The position numbers and the translations under genes are program-made. A DNA stretch of 64,000 bases from Paralithodes platypus. Its lineage: Eukaryota; Arthropoda; Malacostraca; Decapoda; Lithodidae. The stretch is taken from positions 40,210,924 through 40,274,923 of the forward strand of contig CM064509.1 in assembly GCA_032716605.1 (NCBI GenBank), read 5' to 3'. Below the pieces are notes generated by a model that made no database searches, had not been told where the DNA came from, and saw only the letters and a program-made list of their open reading frames with translations. Of the stretch, positions 40,605-50,443 are shown piece by piece. Position 1 is the stretch's first letter, and each line of letters begins with the position of its first letter.

Positions 40605-40856
40605 TATACTATCTATCTATCTATTGCCGGACGCCTTACTCCCCTTATGAGGGTGGCCATGCACAGAATGCCCTCAAGCGGACCTATTCCCTGTGAGAGG
40701 GACAACCCAAGCCAGTTTAGTGAAGGATTTACATGATTGACCACTCATTTTAGGATCTGTCCGACTCCGAGGCCCTCTGTGTATTTTGTTAGCACTATTT
40801 TTCTACAGTGGTGTTCGGCTAATCCATCCACTAACCTGCCTTACCCTTAGGTAAGC
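40605..40856 (-). repeat. GATA-tailed LINE 3' end-like sequence
   Basis: CTATCTATCTATCTATTGCC, GGACGCC and CCCCTTATGAGGGTGGCC resemble, on the minus strand, the 3' end of the RTE-like LINEs (GGCCACCCCTTCGGGGAT, CGGCGTCAGGCAATAGATAG). The copy is diverged. Beyond about 40700 nothing was recognised. Confidence 0.45.
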
Positions 40857-40995
40857 AGTACGGATTTGTATCAGGTTTATTCCCCTAGACAGGTTGCCAA
40901 CCAAGGCTGACGAATCCCATCCACCCGGATTTGTATAAGGTTGTCTCCCCTAGATGAGTTGCCGACCAAGGCTAACGAGTCCCATCCACCTGTAT
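40857..40995 (-). repeat. Dimer of a ~65-bp unit, shared with 62294-62421
   Basis: Two units, each with GGATTTGTAT, CCCCTAGA, GTTGCC, ACCAAGGCT and CCCATCCACC. The same dimer occurs at 62294-62421, just upstream (minus strand) of a CR1-like LINE ORF1. This copy may thus be a leftover LINE 5' end. Confidence 0.65.
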
Positions 40996-41156
40996 ATATA
41001 AAATAGTCCGTGGTTCTATGCGGATAACGGCGACGTCAGTAGAACAAGCAACAACAACAACAAAAGCGCGGGAATAGGCCTACTCAGTCTCGCCCGATCA
41101 AACCGTATATACAAACATTCTCATATCGGACATATTATACTCGATTCATCGCTATC

Positions 41157-41282
41157 ATGCCGAAGATTAAAGCAAAGTTGGACAAAGTGAAAGCCAATAG
41201 TGACAAGAAGAAATGCAAAAGAGTGGTTCTGAGCTTGGAACAAAAAACACAAATATCCAAACAAATGGAGAGAGGTGGATGA
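41157..41282 (+). pseudogene. Tigger/jerky-type transposase N-terminus (CENP-B-like HTH), fragment
   Basis: A 41-codon frame, MPKIKAKLDKVKANSDKKKC then KRVVLSLEQKTQISKQMERG, matches the start of the CENP-B-like N-terminal helix-turn-helix of Tigger/jerky transposases (basic region, then L-x-QK-x-x-I-x-x-x-x-E-x-G). It stops at TGA 41280-41282. After it, a TAST-STTVDEWQAS-like frame follows briefly. The DDE catalytic domain is not present. Confidence 0.55.
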
Positions 41283-41603
41283 TGTAACAGCATCCACCTC
41301 TACAACTGTGGATGAGTGGCAAGCATCCACCCCTTGCTGCCTCTCACAAAGCATCTACCTCATAAATAAGTTTAGATATTAAGTGAGAAACCTAAGGCAA
41401 ACTAAAAAGAACAAAAACAGTTTCATATTAGTGTTTCGTTTTGCTTGCTACTGTCAAAACTTTGAATGCGCCGCGAAACTCTCCCTCCCGATAAGGCCTA
41501 GCCTTCGCATACGATGATACGCATTACGCCGCCGACAACAACAACAGCTGGACGCCTTTTCCAACTTCTACTGTACTTATAAATTGGCGAGTTGAGAACA
41601 GAG

Positions 41604-41767
41604 ATGGAGCTGCTTCGAGCCATGATGGATGCTTCACATGTCTCACTCCCCAGACTGGAACAAGACCTCACGGGCTTCACCGTGTTGAGCGGTGGAATGT
41701 ACAGGCTCTCAGCCTATGCCCGAGAGGGAGTAGTTGGAATATAGAAAAAAAAAAAAAAAAAAAAAAA
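41604..41767 (+). other. Short open frame ending at a poly(A) tract
   Basis: A 46-codon frame (MELLRAMMDASHVSLPRLEQ, then ending YAREGVVGI) ends at TAG 41742-41744 and runs straight into about 23 A. A stop codon against a long A-tract suggests a reverse-transcribed fragment or LINE tail, but no source gene was recognised. Confidence 0.35.
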
Positions 41768-42662
41768 TTACTATTAAAATTATATACCAATGTGTGTTTG
41801 TTTATTATATTAACCCGTTGAGACCCAGCGTCGCACGTGTTGCGTCGGCAGTCTTTGATCACCAACTCCCAGCGACGCATCACGTGCATCCGACATATAA
41901 AAAACACTTACGTGGCTCGTAAGGTAGGAAATGGCGGGAGAATAGGAGGGGGAGGTACCGTAGTGTGTGTGGGAGACGGGCCAGTAGGTGTGAGCGGGCC
42001 GAGACAGCCGCGCGGCTGGTGGTGGTGGGCTTAGTGGGGATAGTTTACACCCCTAGTTCACCGCCACTTTGAACCTTCATTACTCCGGTCGTATGGGAGC
42101 TAGAGGCTTGAGATTTATGTGAGATACTCCTTAGGATGTATGTCGTATAATGCCATACTCAGTTTTTACCCTGGTGCTCCCGGGCGGGTGGTCATGCGGG
42201 GGAGACGAACTATTGAAACCCCCCCCCCCAAATGACCGAAATGAGTTTTTTTTAATTTTTGTGTTCATTTCTCACCATTCTCTTCCATTTTGGCTCAACA
42301 CATTTTTTTGAGGCTCCCCAACCCCCCCCCCCCCCCCCCCAAAAAAAATGTCAGAGGTGATTTTTTTTTTTTTTTTTTCATTTCTCATCCTTGTCTTCCA
42401 TTTTAGCAAACAAAACAAAAAATAAGTGAAAATGGCTTGGGACTGGGGTGCCTTGTGCTAGCTAATCTAAACCTTGTTCAATACAACTCAGATCTATACA
42501 AATGAGTAAGGACTCACTAGAAAGGGAGTAAACGAAGAATGAAGCGGAGCACAGGGACCCCCAACCTCTCGGTACGGCCGCGGGGAAGGGAAGGAAGCAT
42601 GGCGGACCAGGAGTCAGCGACAAGGAATCCACAAGAAATCCCAAGAAATCCACGAGATGGAA

Positions 42663-43596
42663 AGCTATATTATTTTCCAGCTTGGGGAACAACAACAACA
42701 ACAACAACAATTATTAAGTATATTTTTTCTTTTTATAATTTACAAAGGTTTTTTCGTAGTGGGTACCCGATCATAAGACGATTCCATAAGAGAATAAGCG
42801 GTACCCTTATGACAAGTACAGTCCATCCTCCTATAACGCGAGTTTAGGGGCGGCACTGGGCCTCGTGTTGTAGGTATTTCGTGTTGAGGAATAACACTTT
42901 AAATGGAGATAATTCTATATGGGACTGGGCCCCCCAATTTTGCCACTTTTCCGTATTTTTTTAGCTTAATAAATATATAGGCTAGGCTATACAACTTCCA
43001 TTTCATCGGAATAACATTCACCGCCAAGCATAGTCACAGCTGGGGTTTGTTGTTGTTTCGTGGACAAAATCTAACCAAACGTACTGTCCGACATTAATTT
43101 ATTATCAACAATTGGATATTCGTTACTGTGGGCTCTTATTACTCTACTTCCTAATAATAGGCAAGTAAATTATAAGATCATGTTTGGATAAACAAATATA
43201 CCGAATTAAATTAGAATGAAGAAACAGTAAGTTGAGTGAGATGTTTCAGCTTGCCGTCAACCCAGCTGGGCCAGCTCCGAAGCTCTCTTGCCGTCGTGCT
43301 GTAGGTGGGGGGGGGGGTTTTGCGCAGTAAGAGGAGGCGCCGGATTTGAAGCACTCGGCAAGGCCATTTCGCGTTATATGTTTTCGGCTCGGGTTATAAG
43401 AGGTTTAGGTAATTCGGGACCCCCCCCCCCTCGTGTTGAAGGAGGATCGCGTTGTAGGAGCTCGTGTTATAGGAGGATGGACTGTACTCCGTTCTTCCCC
43501 GCACGGTAGATTCAAACTGCTGACCCGTGGGTGTTTGAATGGAGACTATTATACTAATAGGCATATCGTCAATGATGGAGGGGCCACTAATAAATA
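42663..43596 (-). mobile_element. DIRS family A-like 5' end (solo ITR), split by a MITE
   Basis: From about 42720, AGGTTTTTTCGTAGTGGGTACCC and CATAAG, then after the MITE CGCACGGTAGATTCAAACTG and AATAGGCATATCGTCAATGA, GGAGGGGCCACTAATAAAT (to 43596), match the 5' ITR and outer end of family A. No element body follows. On its left it abuts a 3' tail (CAGCTTGGGGAAC plus AAC repeats, 42678-42712) of the SINE/LINE family. Confidence 0.65.
42819..43484. mobile_element. Pogo-like MITE with ~24-bp TIRs and TA target, inside a DIRS ITR
   Basis: Left CAGTCCATCCTCCTATAACG and right TGTTATAGGAGGATGGACTG are inverted, with TA at 42817-42818 and 43485-43486. Size is 666 bp with no transposase. Joining the flanks restores the DIRS ITR sequence. 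Nested G- and C-runs are present, and GTTATAAGAGG/TTGTAGGAG variants repeat near the right end. Confidence 0.8.
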
Positions 43597-44406
43597 AACT
43601 ACTGTACTGTATGTGCTATATATTAAAATATAAATATATTGAAATCTAGGGTACGAATAGGGTAGTCTCCGTTTTCTATGTTGATGCGGACTACTCTCTT
43701 GAGGTCGGATATTTCTGTAGTCTCCGTTTTCATGGTTGCCTCGGACCTCCTCTCGTGAGGTCGGATTTTTCCTCTTTCATGTCGGACATTAGGTCAGACT
43801 ATGAACATCTCGGACACTACGGACTGGGTATCCCCCCAATTAGTCCGACGTAACGAGGGTTTACTTTATAATTTGATTATGCTCTGGCTTTTGCTTATGC
43901 TTGAAATGAGCAGGGAATTAAGGTAATTTCGAGCAGGCTCGTAAGGGGTTAAAGACTGAGTGGTACGCAAGAGGTAAAGTTTCAGTCTCACCACCTATTG
44001 GCAGCATTCCAAGCAACTTTTTGAACTTTATTTTGGCTTTTGATCTTCAAAACATGCACAAGAGTAGGTACAGCATGCAGGGTTATAAGATGAATATAAT
44101 TTTTTTTTATCAAATTTAAGACTATTACCTTCATTCAATGCTCGTCTCTTCAGTTTACTACACTCCGCAGTAAAGCTTTGTGTAATATTCTCACTTCTTA
44201 GGGTGATTCTTGGTGATGAACCAAATCATCCAAAAAACATTAAATCCTGTAAATTTCAACCTACAGTATTTTTTTAAGTTAGAATTTTAAATTGGCACTA
44301 CTTTTAGTTGGCACTGATTGAGTTATCCGGGAACTGTTATCTTTTTCCATACTTTTTAGTATTGAACTTTCATCACTAGTGCTAATATTTGTTTCTCTAT
44401 TGTCAG
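43597..44406. other. Presumed lsm6 upstream intron or promoter, no element resolved
   Basis: Two related segments (GTAGTCTCCGTTTTC at about 43659 and 43715, each with GAGGTCGGAT) form a ~55-bp direct repeat. A pyrimidine-rich tract (ATATTTGTTTCTCTATTGTCAG, 44385-44406) precedes the lsm6 exon. No gene otherwise. Confidence 0.4.
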
Positions 44407-44519
44407 CAGAAGTGAGTGAGCCGCAACCATGAGCCGTCGCCAGACTCCTAATGAATTTCTACAGCAGATTATTGGCAGACCAGTTGTGGTCAAACTGAAT
44501 TCAGGTGTTGACTACAGAG
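44407..44519 (+). CDS. lsm6: lsm6, first coding exon (U6 snRNA-associated Sm-like protein LSm6)
   Basis: ATG at 44429 opens MSRRQTPNEFLQQIIGRPVV then VKLNSGVDYR, matching the N-terminus of LSm6 (the Sm1 motif begins with the GRPVVVKLNSG strand). LSm6 is part of the LSm2-8 ring that binds the 3' end of U6 snRNA in the nucleus, and of LSm1-7 in cytoplasmic mRNA decay. The exon starts after a polypyrimidine tract and CAG (44404-44406, with a second CAG at 44407-44409 as an alternative acceptor) and includes 22 bp of 5' UTR. It ends in phase 1 at a GTAATT donor (44520). The remaining ~50 codons are not in the window, so the intron exceeds 19 kb or the gene is broken. Confidence 0.9.
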
Positions 44520-45086
44520 GTAATTAAAGTGGAATACTATGACTCCCTTTTGTATTTTATTCTGGGTATTGAGAGGTGAATACTGTATATGTAATTATTG
44601 AGGGACCTGTGGTAGTCAATAAGTTATTGAAATAGCTTCTACTCCTTTGATTCAGAGGTGTTTCTAGTGCTCGAAAAAATACGGGTTTGACAACCCTTAG
44701 GGAAGGAAGGAAAACCTTCTATTTAGGAGTGGTTCCGTAGTCAATGACGAAGAGCCTATACTATATATAGGCTGAGATTCCGGGACCCGTTCGGGATTCC
44801 CCGGAGTTCTTATCACAACCGTTGCGTATATAGCATAATAAACAATCCTTAGTTAATACCCATTAAATCTTACCAAGGGCTCGTCATTGAAAATGAATAC
44901 CACTAGAAATAAGATTTTAAAGAAGAATCTATCATTTTGAACCTCCCAGTGCCTCTGCCCTCCAGCTATGCTGTCGTCATGCTTCCCTTGCACGTGATGC
45001 CAGATTTTCTAGCGTGTTTATCTGCCTCAAATGTTATATCAAGTTGGGCATGTGCATGGGAAGGGGAAGGTGGGAGGGAACCTTTG

Positions 45087-45190
45087 CGTCATTGTCTACG
45101 GAACCACTCCTAAATAGAAGGTTTTCCTTCCTTCCCTACGGGTTATCAAACCCGTAATTTAGTATTGGTTCCTTCGTCAATGACGAAGAA
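45087..45190. repeat. DIRS C internal complementary region
   Basis: GTCTACGGAACCACTCCTAA through CTACGGGTTATCAAACCCGT is the reverse complement of the left end (44681-44750). TTCCTTCGTCAATGACGAAG follows. It is nearly palindromic at the end junction. Confidence 0.75.
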
Positions 45191-45738
45191 CCTAGAATAT
45201 CACGACCGGAGGTGGGACATCAGATGCTCAACGTATATCGAGAGAACCAATTAACAGATAGGCTGACACCGGGAAAAATTTAAATTAAATTATAAAAGAA
45301 GAGGCGGTACATTGGGAAGCCTCAGGAAAGAAGGAAAGATGTAAGAATAGTTATAACTTAGAATGTTGTGGACGAGGAGAATTCGATGTAAAATCTTTTA
45401 TGAAAGTATGCTTTAATTCCATAAAATTCTCCCAAATTATAAGCTCCCTGAGCTGTACAGAATAGTAAGAAAATCTTTTGTGTGCATTGGTGTACGATAA
45501 ACTATTCGTTCACAATTATACAACATATACAACTCCTGGGGGTTAGGGAATAGAATATGCCCCACGTGCCTTCTGCGTGTCGTAAGAGGCGACTAAAGAG
45601 GTTGGGTCGGTGGGCTTGCGACCCCCACCCGGAAAAAATATCGAAGCAAGGAAAAACGAACGAACAGCCTCGGATGCGGACGGAACCAACGGTGACGAAC
45701 CACGACCGACTAAGGACATGCCTTCGGACATTCTGAGA

Positions 45739-46500
45739 ATGGCTACGTGGAATGTTAGTGGCATGAATGATGGCACAAAAGAGAGAGAGGTTCTGGAAGT
45801 GTTAGTGAATGCCAGGCTGGATGTATGTGGAATGACAGAGACCAAATGGAAAGGTTCAGATGTGAGAGAGTGGGAGTGTGGAATGGGTGTGTGTGTGCTG
45901 GAGTGAGTGAAGGAACAGCGAGAGAAGGTGCATGTTTGTTTGTAAGTAGCAAATGGAAGGAATGTGTAAGAGAGTATGGGTCTGTGGGTTCAAGGATTGT
46001 GTGGGTGAGAATGAAAGTAGGAATACAAACGTGGGTGATTGTATGCGTGTATGCCCCGACAGAGGATATACTTGAAAGAAAGAAAGAGGAGTTCTGGATG
46101 AATGTGGAGGCGTGCCTGGAGAAGTTTGACAAGAACGAAAGAATATTTCTGATTGGGGATATGAATGGTAAGGTGGGTGATAGGAAGTTGAGGGAGTGGT
46201 GGGATGGTGGGGGGTACCATCAGAGGTGAATGGGAATGGTAGTGCACTTGTGGACGTATGTGTGGGGAGGAGGCTGTGGATAGCCAACACCTTCTTCCGA
46301 CACAGAATGATCCACAGGTACATGTGGAAACGGATGTTGACGATGAAGGATAAGACAGTGGTGGAACGAAAGTCATTGATTGATTATGTATGTGTGGATG
46401 AACGAATGAAGAAATCTGTGATGGATGCTAGGGTGTTGTATAGGGGTATTGGAGGGGGTCTGTCTGATCATTATGTAGTGGTAGCTAAGGTTAGGATACA
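45739..46500 (+). pseudogene. LINE apurinic-like endonuclease domain, frameshifted
   Basis: MATWNVSGMNDGTKEREVLE, then LDVCGMTETKWKG (catalytic Glu region), then in another frame VWVRMKVGIQTWVIVCVYAP and IFLIGDMNGKVG (GDxN), then after another shift KSLIDYVCVDERM and LSDHYVVVAKV (SDH). These are the exonuclease-endonuclease-phosphatase motifs in order. Two frameshifts (about 45870-45900 and about 46215) inactivate it. Confidence 0.8.
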
Positions 46501-48741
46501 AAAGAAGTGGGTGAGGAGAGCGGGAGGGAGGCGAGAGGAGGGTGGAATGGTGAGGAGGGTGGAGAGGTTGCAGGAGGAGGAAATCAGGGAGGAGTACAGG
46601 AGAGCAGTGGAAAGACGACTAGGTGGGTTCGACCTGGAAGTTATGGAGGAAGTGGAGGAGATGAGCAAGGTGTTTAAGGATGAGATCTGTGCAGCATGTG
46701 AGGAGGTGTGTGGAGTGAGGAGAAGAGGGAGGGGAGTGAAAGGTACAGCATGGTGGACAGAAGAGGTACGAATAGCTGTGGAAGAAAAGAAGAAAGCATA
46801 TAGAGAGTGGTTGGGTAGCAGAGGGAATGAAGATTCCGAGAGACAGAAACGAGCGAGGTACGTGGAGAGTAAGAGGGTGGTGAAGAGAGTAGTGAAGGAA
46901 AGTAAGAGAAGAGTAGATGAGGAATTTGGAAGGAATCTGAGTGTAAAATGGAGGGAGAGTAAGAAACTGTTCTGGAAAGAAGTCAAGAAAGTTAGGGAAG
47001 GTAGCAAGGGAAACAGTAAGGGTGTGAAAGATAAGAATGGGAGAATGCTAGCCGAGAAGCAAGAGAGAGTCGAAAGATGGAGGGAGTACTTCAGTGAGTT
47101 GCTAAATGAAAGGAATGAAGAGCCAGCAAACATAGCTGGATATGGTATGGAAGGGAGAAGAAGAGAAGTAGTGGAGGAGGAGGTGGGGATTAGGAGGTCA
47201 GAAGTGTGGGAAGCCATGAAAAGAGTGAAGTTGGGGAAAGCACCAGGAACAGATGGAGTGTGTGGGGAAATGTTGAGGTATGGCGGTGAGATAGTGATAG
47301 AATGGGTATGGAAAATGTGCAAACTAGCATGGGAGAAGGGGAGTGCACCCGATGACTGGAATACTGGCATAATAGTCCCCCTATATAAGGGCAAAGGGGA
47401 AAGAGGAGGTGTGTGGTAACCACCGAGGAATATGTCTTCTAAGCGTAGTAGGGGAAGGTATACAGTAGGGTAGTGATTGAGAGAGTGAGAGTGAGAACGG
47501 AGAACTGGATAGGCGACGAGCAGGGAGGTTTTAGGAAGGGAAGAGGATGTGTAGATCAGATTTTTACCCTGAATTGTGTTGTGGAGAAGTATCTGGAGAA
47601 GAAACAAAAGGTGTATGTTGCCTTTATGGACTTGGAGAAGGCCTATGACAGAGTGGATAGAGAAGGTTTGTGGAAAGTACTTAGAATATACGGAGTAGAG
47701 GGCAAGTTGCTGAAAGCAGTGAAGAGCATGTATGAGGGTGCAAAGGCGGCAGTACGTGTGGAGAGTGAGCAGAGCGAGTTCTTTGACCTGAATGTTGGTT
47801 TGAAACAGGGGTGTGTGATGTCCCCGTGGTTGTTTACTGTATATATGGATGGAGTTATGAAAGAAATACTATCAAGAGCAGTGGATGTTGGTGTATCGCT
47901 GAAAAGGGAGGGAATTGAGTGGAAGCTAATAATACTGCTGTCTGCGGATGATACAGTTCTGATGAGTGATAATGAATGGGAGGTTGCAGGGTCTGGTAAA
48001 TGAGTTTGGAAACAGTGTGCGAAAAACGGAATTTGAAGGTACATACGGGGAAGAGCAAGGTTATGGTCTTCGAAAGGGGTGAAGTCACAGAGTGTGAGGT
48101 GAAGCTGAACGGTCAGGCTATGGAGTCGTCAACCTCTTTTAAGTATCTGGGCAGTGTGTTGAGTAAAGATGGGGACTATGGATGAAGAGGTGCGGGAGAG
48201 GGTACAACAGGGGAAGAGGGTTGTAGGAACGCTAAAAGCAGTAACAAGAAATAGGGTGGTCAGTATGGAAGTGAAGAAGTCCTTGCATGACAGTGTGGTA
48301 ATCCCGACACTGACTTACGGAAGCGAAGCAGGGACGTTGGTTGAGAGACTCAGACCAAGAGTGAGAGCAGTGGAAATGAATTACTTAAGGAGTGCGTGCT
48401 GAGTTACATGGAGGGATAGACAGACTAATGAGGAAGTAAGAAGGAGGTGTGGTGTGGAGGTAGATGTGCTGGAAAGTGTGAAAAGGAACAACTTGAGATG
48501 GTTCGGCCATATGAAACGTATGGAAAGCGAGAGAATGACTAAGAGGGTGTATGAGAGCGAGGTGGAGGGACAGAGGGGGAGAGGTAGACCGAATATGAGG
48601 TGGAAGGATGGAGTGAGGAAGTACATGAACGAAGGTGGTGCTGGTTGGGGGGAGGGGCGTCGACTGACTGGGGACAGAGGTGCATGGGGGAAGTTCGTCG
48701 TGGCCACCCCTTCGGGGATCACGGCGTCAGGCAATAGATAG
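46501..48741 (+). pseudogene. LINE reverse transcriptase and C-terminal region, frameshifted
   Basis: A basic linker (46500-47180) precedes LGKAPGTDGVCGEML, IIVPLYKGKGERG, a frameshift near 47410, GGFRKGRGCVDQIF, MDLEKAYDRVDRE, GLKQGCVMSPWLF and LLSADDTVLMSD (Ser where other copies have Phe; the two Asp are kept). Further shifts occur near 47995 and 48175. The last part (KSLHDSVVIPTLTYGSEAG, RWFGHMKRMESERM, GRGRPNMRWKDGVRK) is the RTE-like tail. A TGA at 48401-48403 splits it. Confidence 0.85.
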
Positions 48742-48753
48742 ATAGATAGATAG
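48698..48753 (+). terminator. LINE 3' hairpin and GATA tail
   Basis: GGCCACCCCTTCGGGGATCA has a CCCC-TTC-GGGG stem-loop, then CGGCGTCAGGCAA and about four GATA units. The identical arrangement is at 61630-61673. Confidence 0.65.
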
Positions 48754-48822
48754 ATACAACTCCTACTGAGTCGTTCTAGAAGAGGATTCTTCGTCCTCTT
48801 ATTTAATCAAACTTGTTGATGA

Positions 48823-49320
48823 GAATGAGATGTGTTGTTGTTGTTCCCCAAGCTGCCTGGCCGAACAGCCCCAAGGCCCCGAGCAAGGCCAAGGCCATAA
48901 CCGAGCGCCCCCACAGACCTCCCTGCTGACCACAGGAGGTGCGGAAACGCCCGGGAAACCAAATCCCCACCCTGGGCCCTGTGCCCCTCATCAATTATCA
49001 AGAGAAAGTTGAGGGGCAAGGAAAAAAATGTGACACTTTGGCTTCCATCTTGGTAGATTGGGAGGTCAATCCACGGAAGAGACGCCGTCACTCGAGATCT
49101 AGAAAATATATAAGTAAAAGGGAACAGTCAGAGTAAGCTATGGGTATGGCAGAGATTGCTCAGTTCTCACTCTGATAGACCAGCCCATCACAACATGACT
49201 AGAACCCAATCCTTCTCAGCATCAGCTAGGAAAGGACCTAGAAAAGCCCACCTTTGGCGGGGGGATAGCTCCCCTATTTCACACCCCTTTCGGGGCTGGG
49301 AACCCGCCCGAATGAGATGT
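48823..49320 (-). mobile_element. SINE-like element, copy 4, with 11-bp target duplication
   Basis: The insert 48834-49309 (476 bp) lies between GAATGAGATGT at 48823-48833 and 49310-49320. Same family as 1954-2475, with an internal deletion of about 40 bp near 48930 and several substitutions. Confidence 0.9.
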
Positions 49321-49701
49321 ACAATTATACTAATGACATTATGTTGTCAGGTCACAAAATATTATTATATATGATGCTCCTTGAGCTTGGACAAACAATA
49401 GTGAGAACATAAGAAAATTGTTCTCGTATTTGTATAACAAAACGGAAATCATTTATGCTTCATACTATAACGTTGATTGCTTATTTTCATAATAGAAGAG
49501 GACCCTTTGTCTTTCTACTGATCACTCTATGGTGATGAGAAACAAGACCGTAAAATATACTAATAAACATTGCCAAGCTATAATGGGTCCTTAAGCCTGT
49601 ACCAAAATTAGTATGATACAAGGAAAAATTCTTTGCTTGTTATTGTAGCCAGTATAACATAAACTATTTGTCTATACTTGTTCCCCACATACAGTTTATA
49701 A
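49321..49701. other. AT-rich stretch, probable DIRS C remainder
   Basis: No gene is visible. It continues the sequence interrupted by the SINE. Confidence 0.35.
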
Positions 49702-50090
49702 CAGTGGACCCTCGGGTAACACGGTTTTTTTTCATTAAATCGGTTTTGACTCTAACACGGGTACATCAAATGTGATGAGTCAACCTGTAACACGGTATTG
49801 TCCTTGCTCTAACACGGTTTGCCTTGGGCTCGGGGAACGCCCACTGGACTTAGTTTGCCTTCCCCACCCCATGCTTAGGCGCGGACACCACCTGAGCGCG
49901 TCAAAGTATATTTTATGTGCCAGTCCCACCCCTCTAGACCACCCTTACCTACCTTTTTGTTGCCACGCTCTGCATGCTTCGTTGGTTGCACTTTTGAAAC
50001 AACGTTGCGGGGGCTGACTGGAGGCCGGCAGGAGGGGAGTGCATGCCCGCTTGCCCGCACCTTCCTGCCGCCCCAAACTAATTGTTAGTG
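49702..50090. mobile_element. Pogo/Tigger-like left end
   Basis: CAGTGGACCCTCGGGTAACACGG is a typical Tigger-type end. Variants of CTAACACGG recur at about 49752 and 49809, and TGTAACACGG at about 49787. No right end or transposase was found; the I-type LINE appears to begin soon after. Confidence 0.5.
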
Positions 50091-50443
50091 GGCCCTATCA
50101 TTTCTCATCCTTTCTGTTTTCCGTTTTTCCCCCTTCTTCCCGCTTGCACCCTTCCTTGTGGGAGCAGACCGTGACTGTCATGAGGTAAACGGAACGTACT
50201 CACTCTTTGGTTTCGTTGGAGGGTGTTGTGGGTCGGCCAATACATACACCCGTCGAACTGTGGTACCCGACGTGTTAGAGAACGAGGGGGAGAAAACTTT
50301 TATGCCAAACCCTCAACATTGATGCTGTGGGTCGGCGGACCCACCCCGCACGGAATCGACTGGCTCCTTAAGGTGCATTAGTCGGGGTTGTATATCTGCA
50401 AAGAATTCCTAGGGCGGTCGTCCCGTCCTCTAATTGTGGCTCC

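Larger units (their letters stand above)
41810..43952. mobile_element. Possible piggyBac-like element, TTAA ends
   Basis: TTAA-CCCGTTGAGACCCAGCGTC at 41810 and GGCTCGTAAGGGG-TTAA ending at 43952 resemble piggyBac-type ends (TTAA target, CCC start). The terminal similarity is short (CCCGTT against CCCCTT) and other elements lie between, so the pairing is uncertain. The interior has poly-C and poly-A runs and no transposase. Confidence 0.25.
45527..48764 (+). mobile_element. Near-complete RTE-like LINE with 11-bp target duplication
   Basis: The body 45538-48753 (about 3.2 kb) is bounded by ATACAACTCCT at 45527-45537 and 48754-48764. It starts with a short leader (CCCACGTGCCTTCTGCGTGT, GTAAGAGGCGACTAAA), encodes endonuclease then RT, and ends with a hairpin and a GATA tail. 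This length is usual for RTE-like elements. It interrupts the DIRS C relic, so it is younger than that. Confidence 0.9.
44681..49695 (-). mobile_element. DIRS-like relic, family C (3' end), carrying a LINE and a SINE
   Basis: The left end ACGGGTTTGACAACCCTTAG runs to about 44760 and is complemented at 45087-45160. There it is joined to GTAATTTAGTATTGGTTCCT, predicted to be the complement of the absent right end. The layout equals the A and B 3' ends. The sequence beyond 45190 is interrupted by a LINE (45538-48753) and a SINE (48834-49309). No recombinase or RT of this family was found, so it is a 3' remnant. The right limit is uncertain. Confidence 0.65.

Noticed and set aside
45543..47607. 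Ser/Leu/Pro/His-rich minus-strand frames across the RTE-like LINE
   Set aside because: Antisense shadows of the LINE endonuclease and RT; the same pattern appears opposite every copy.
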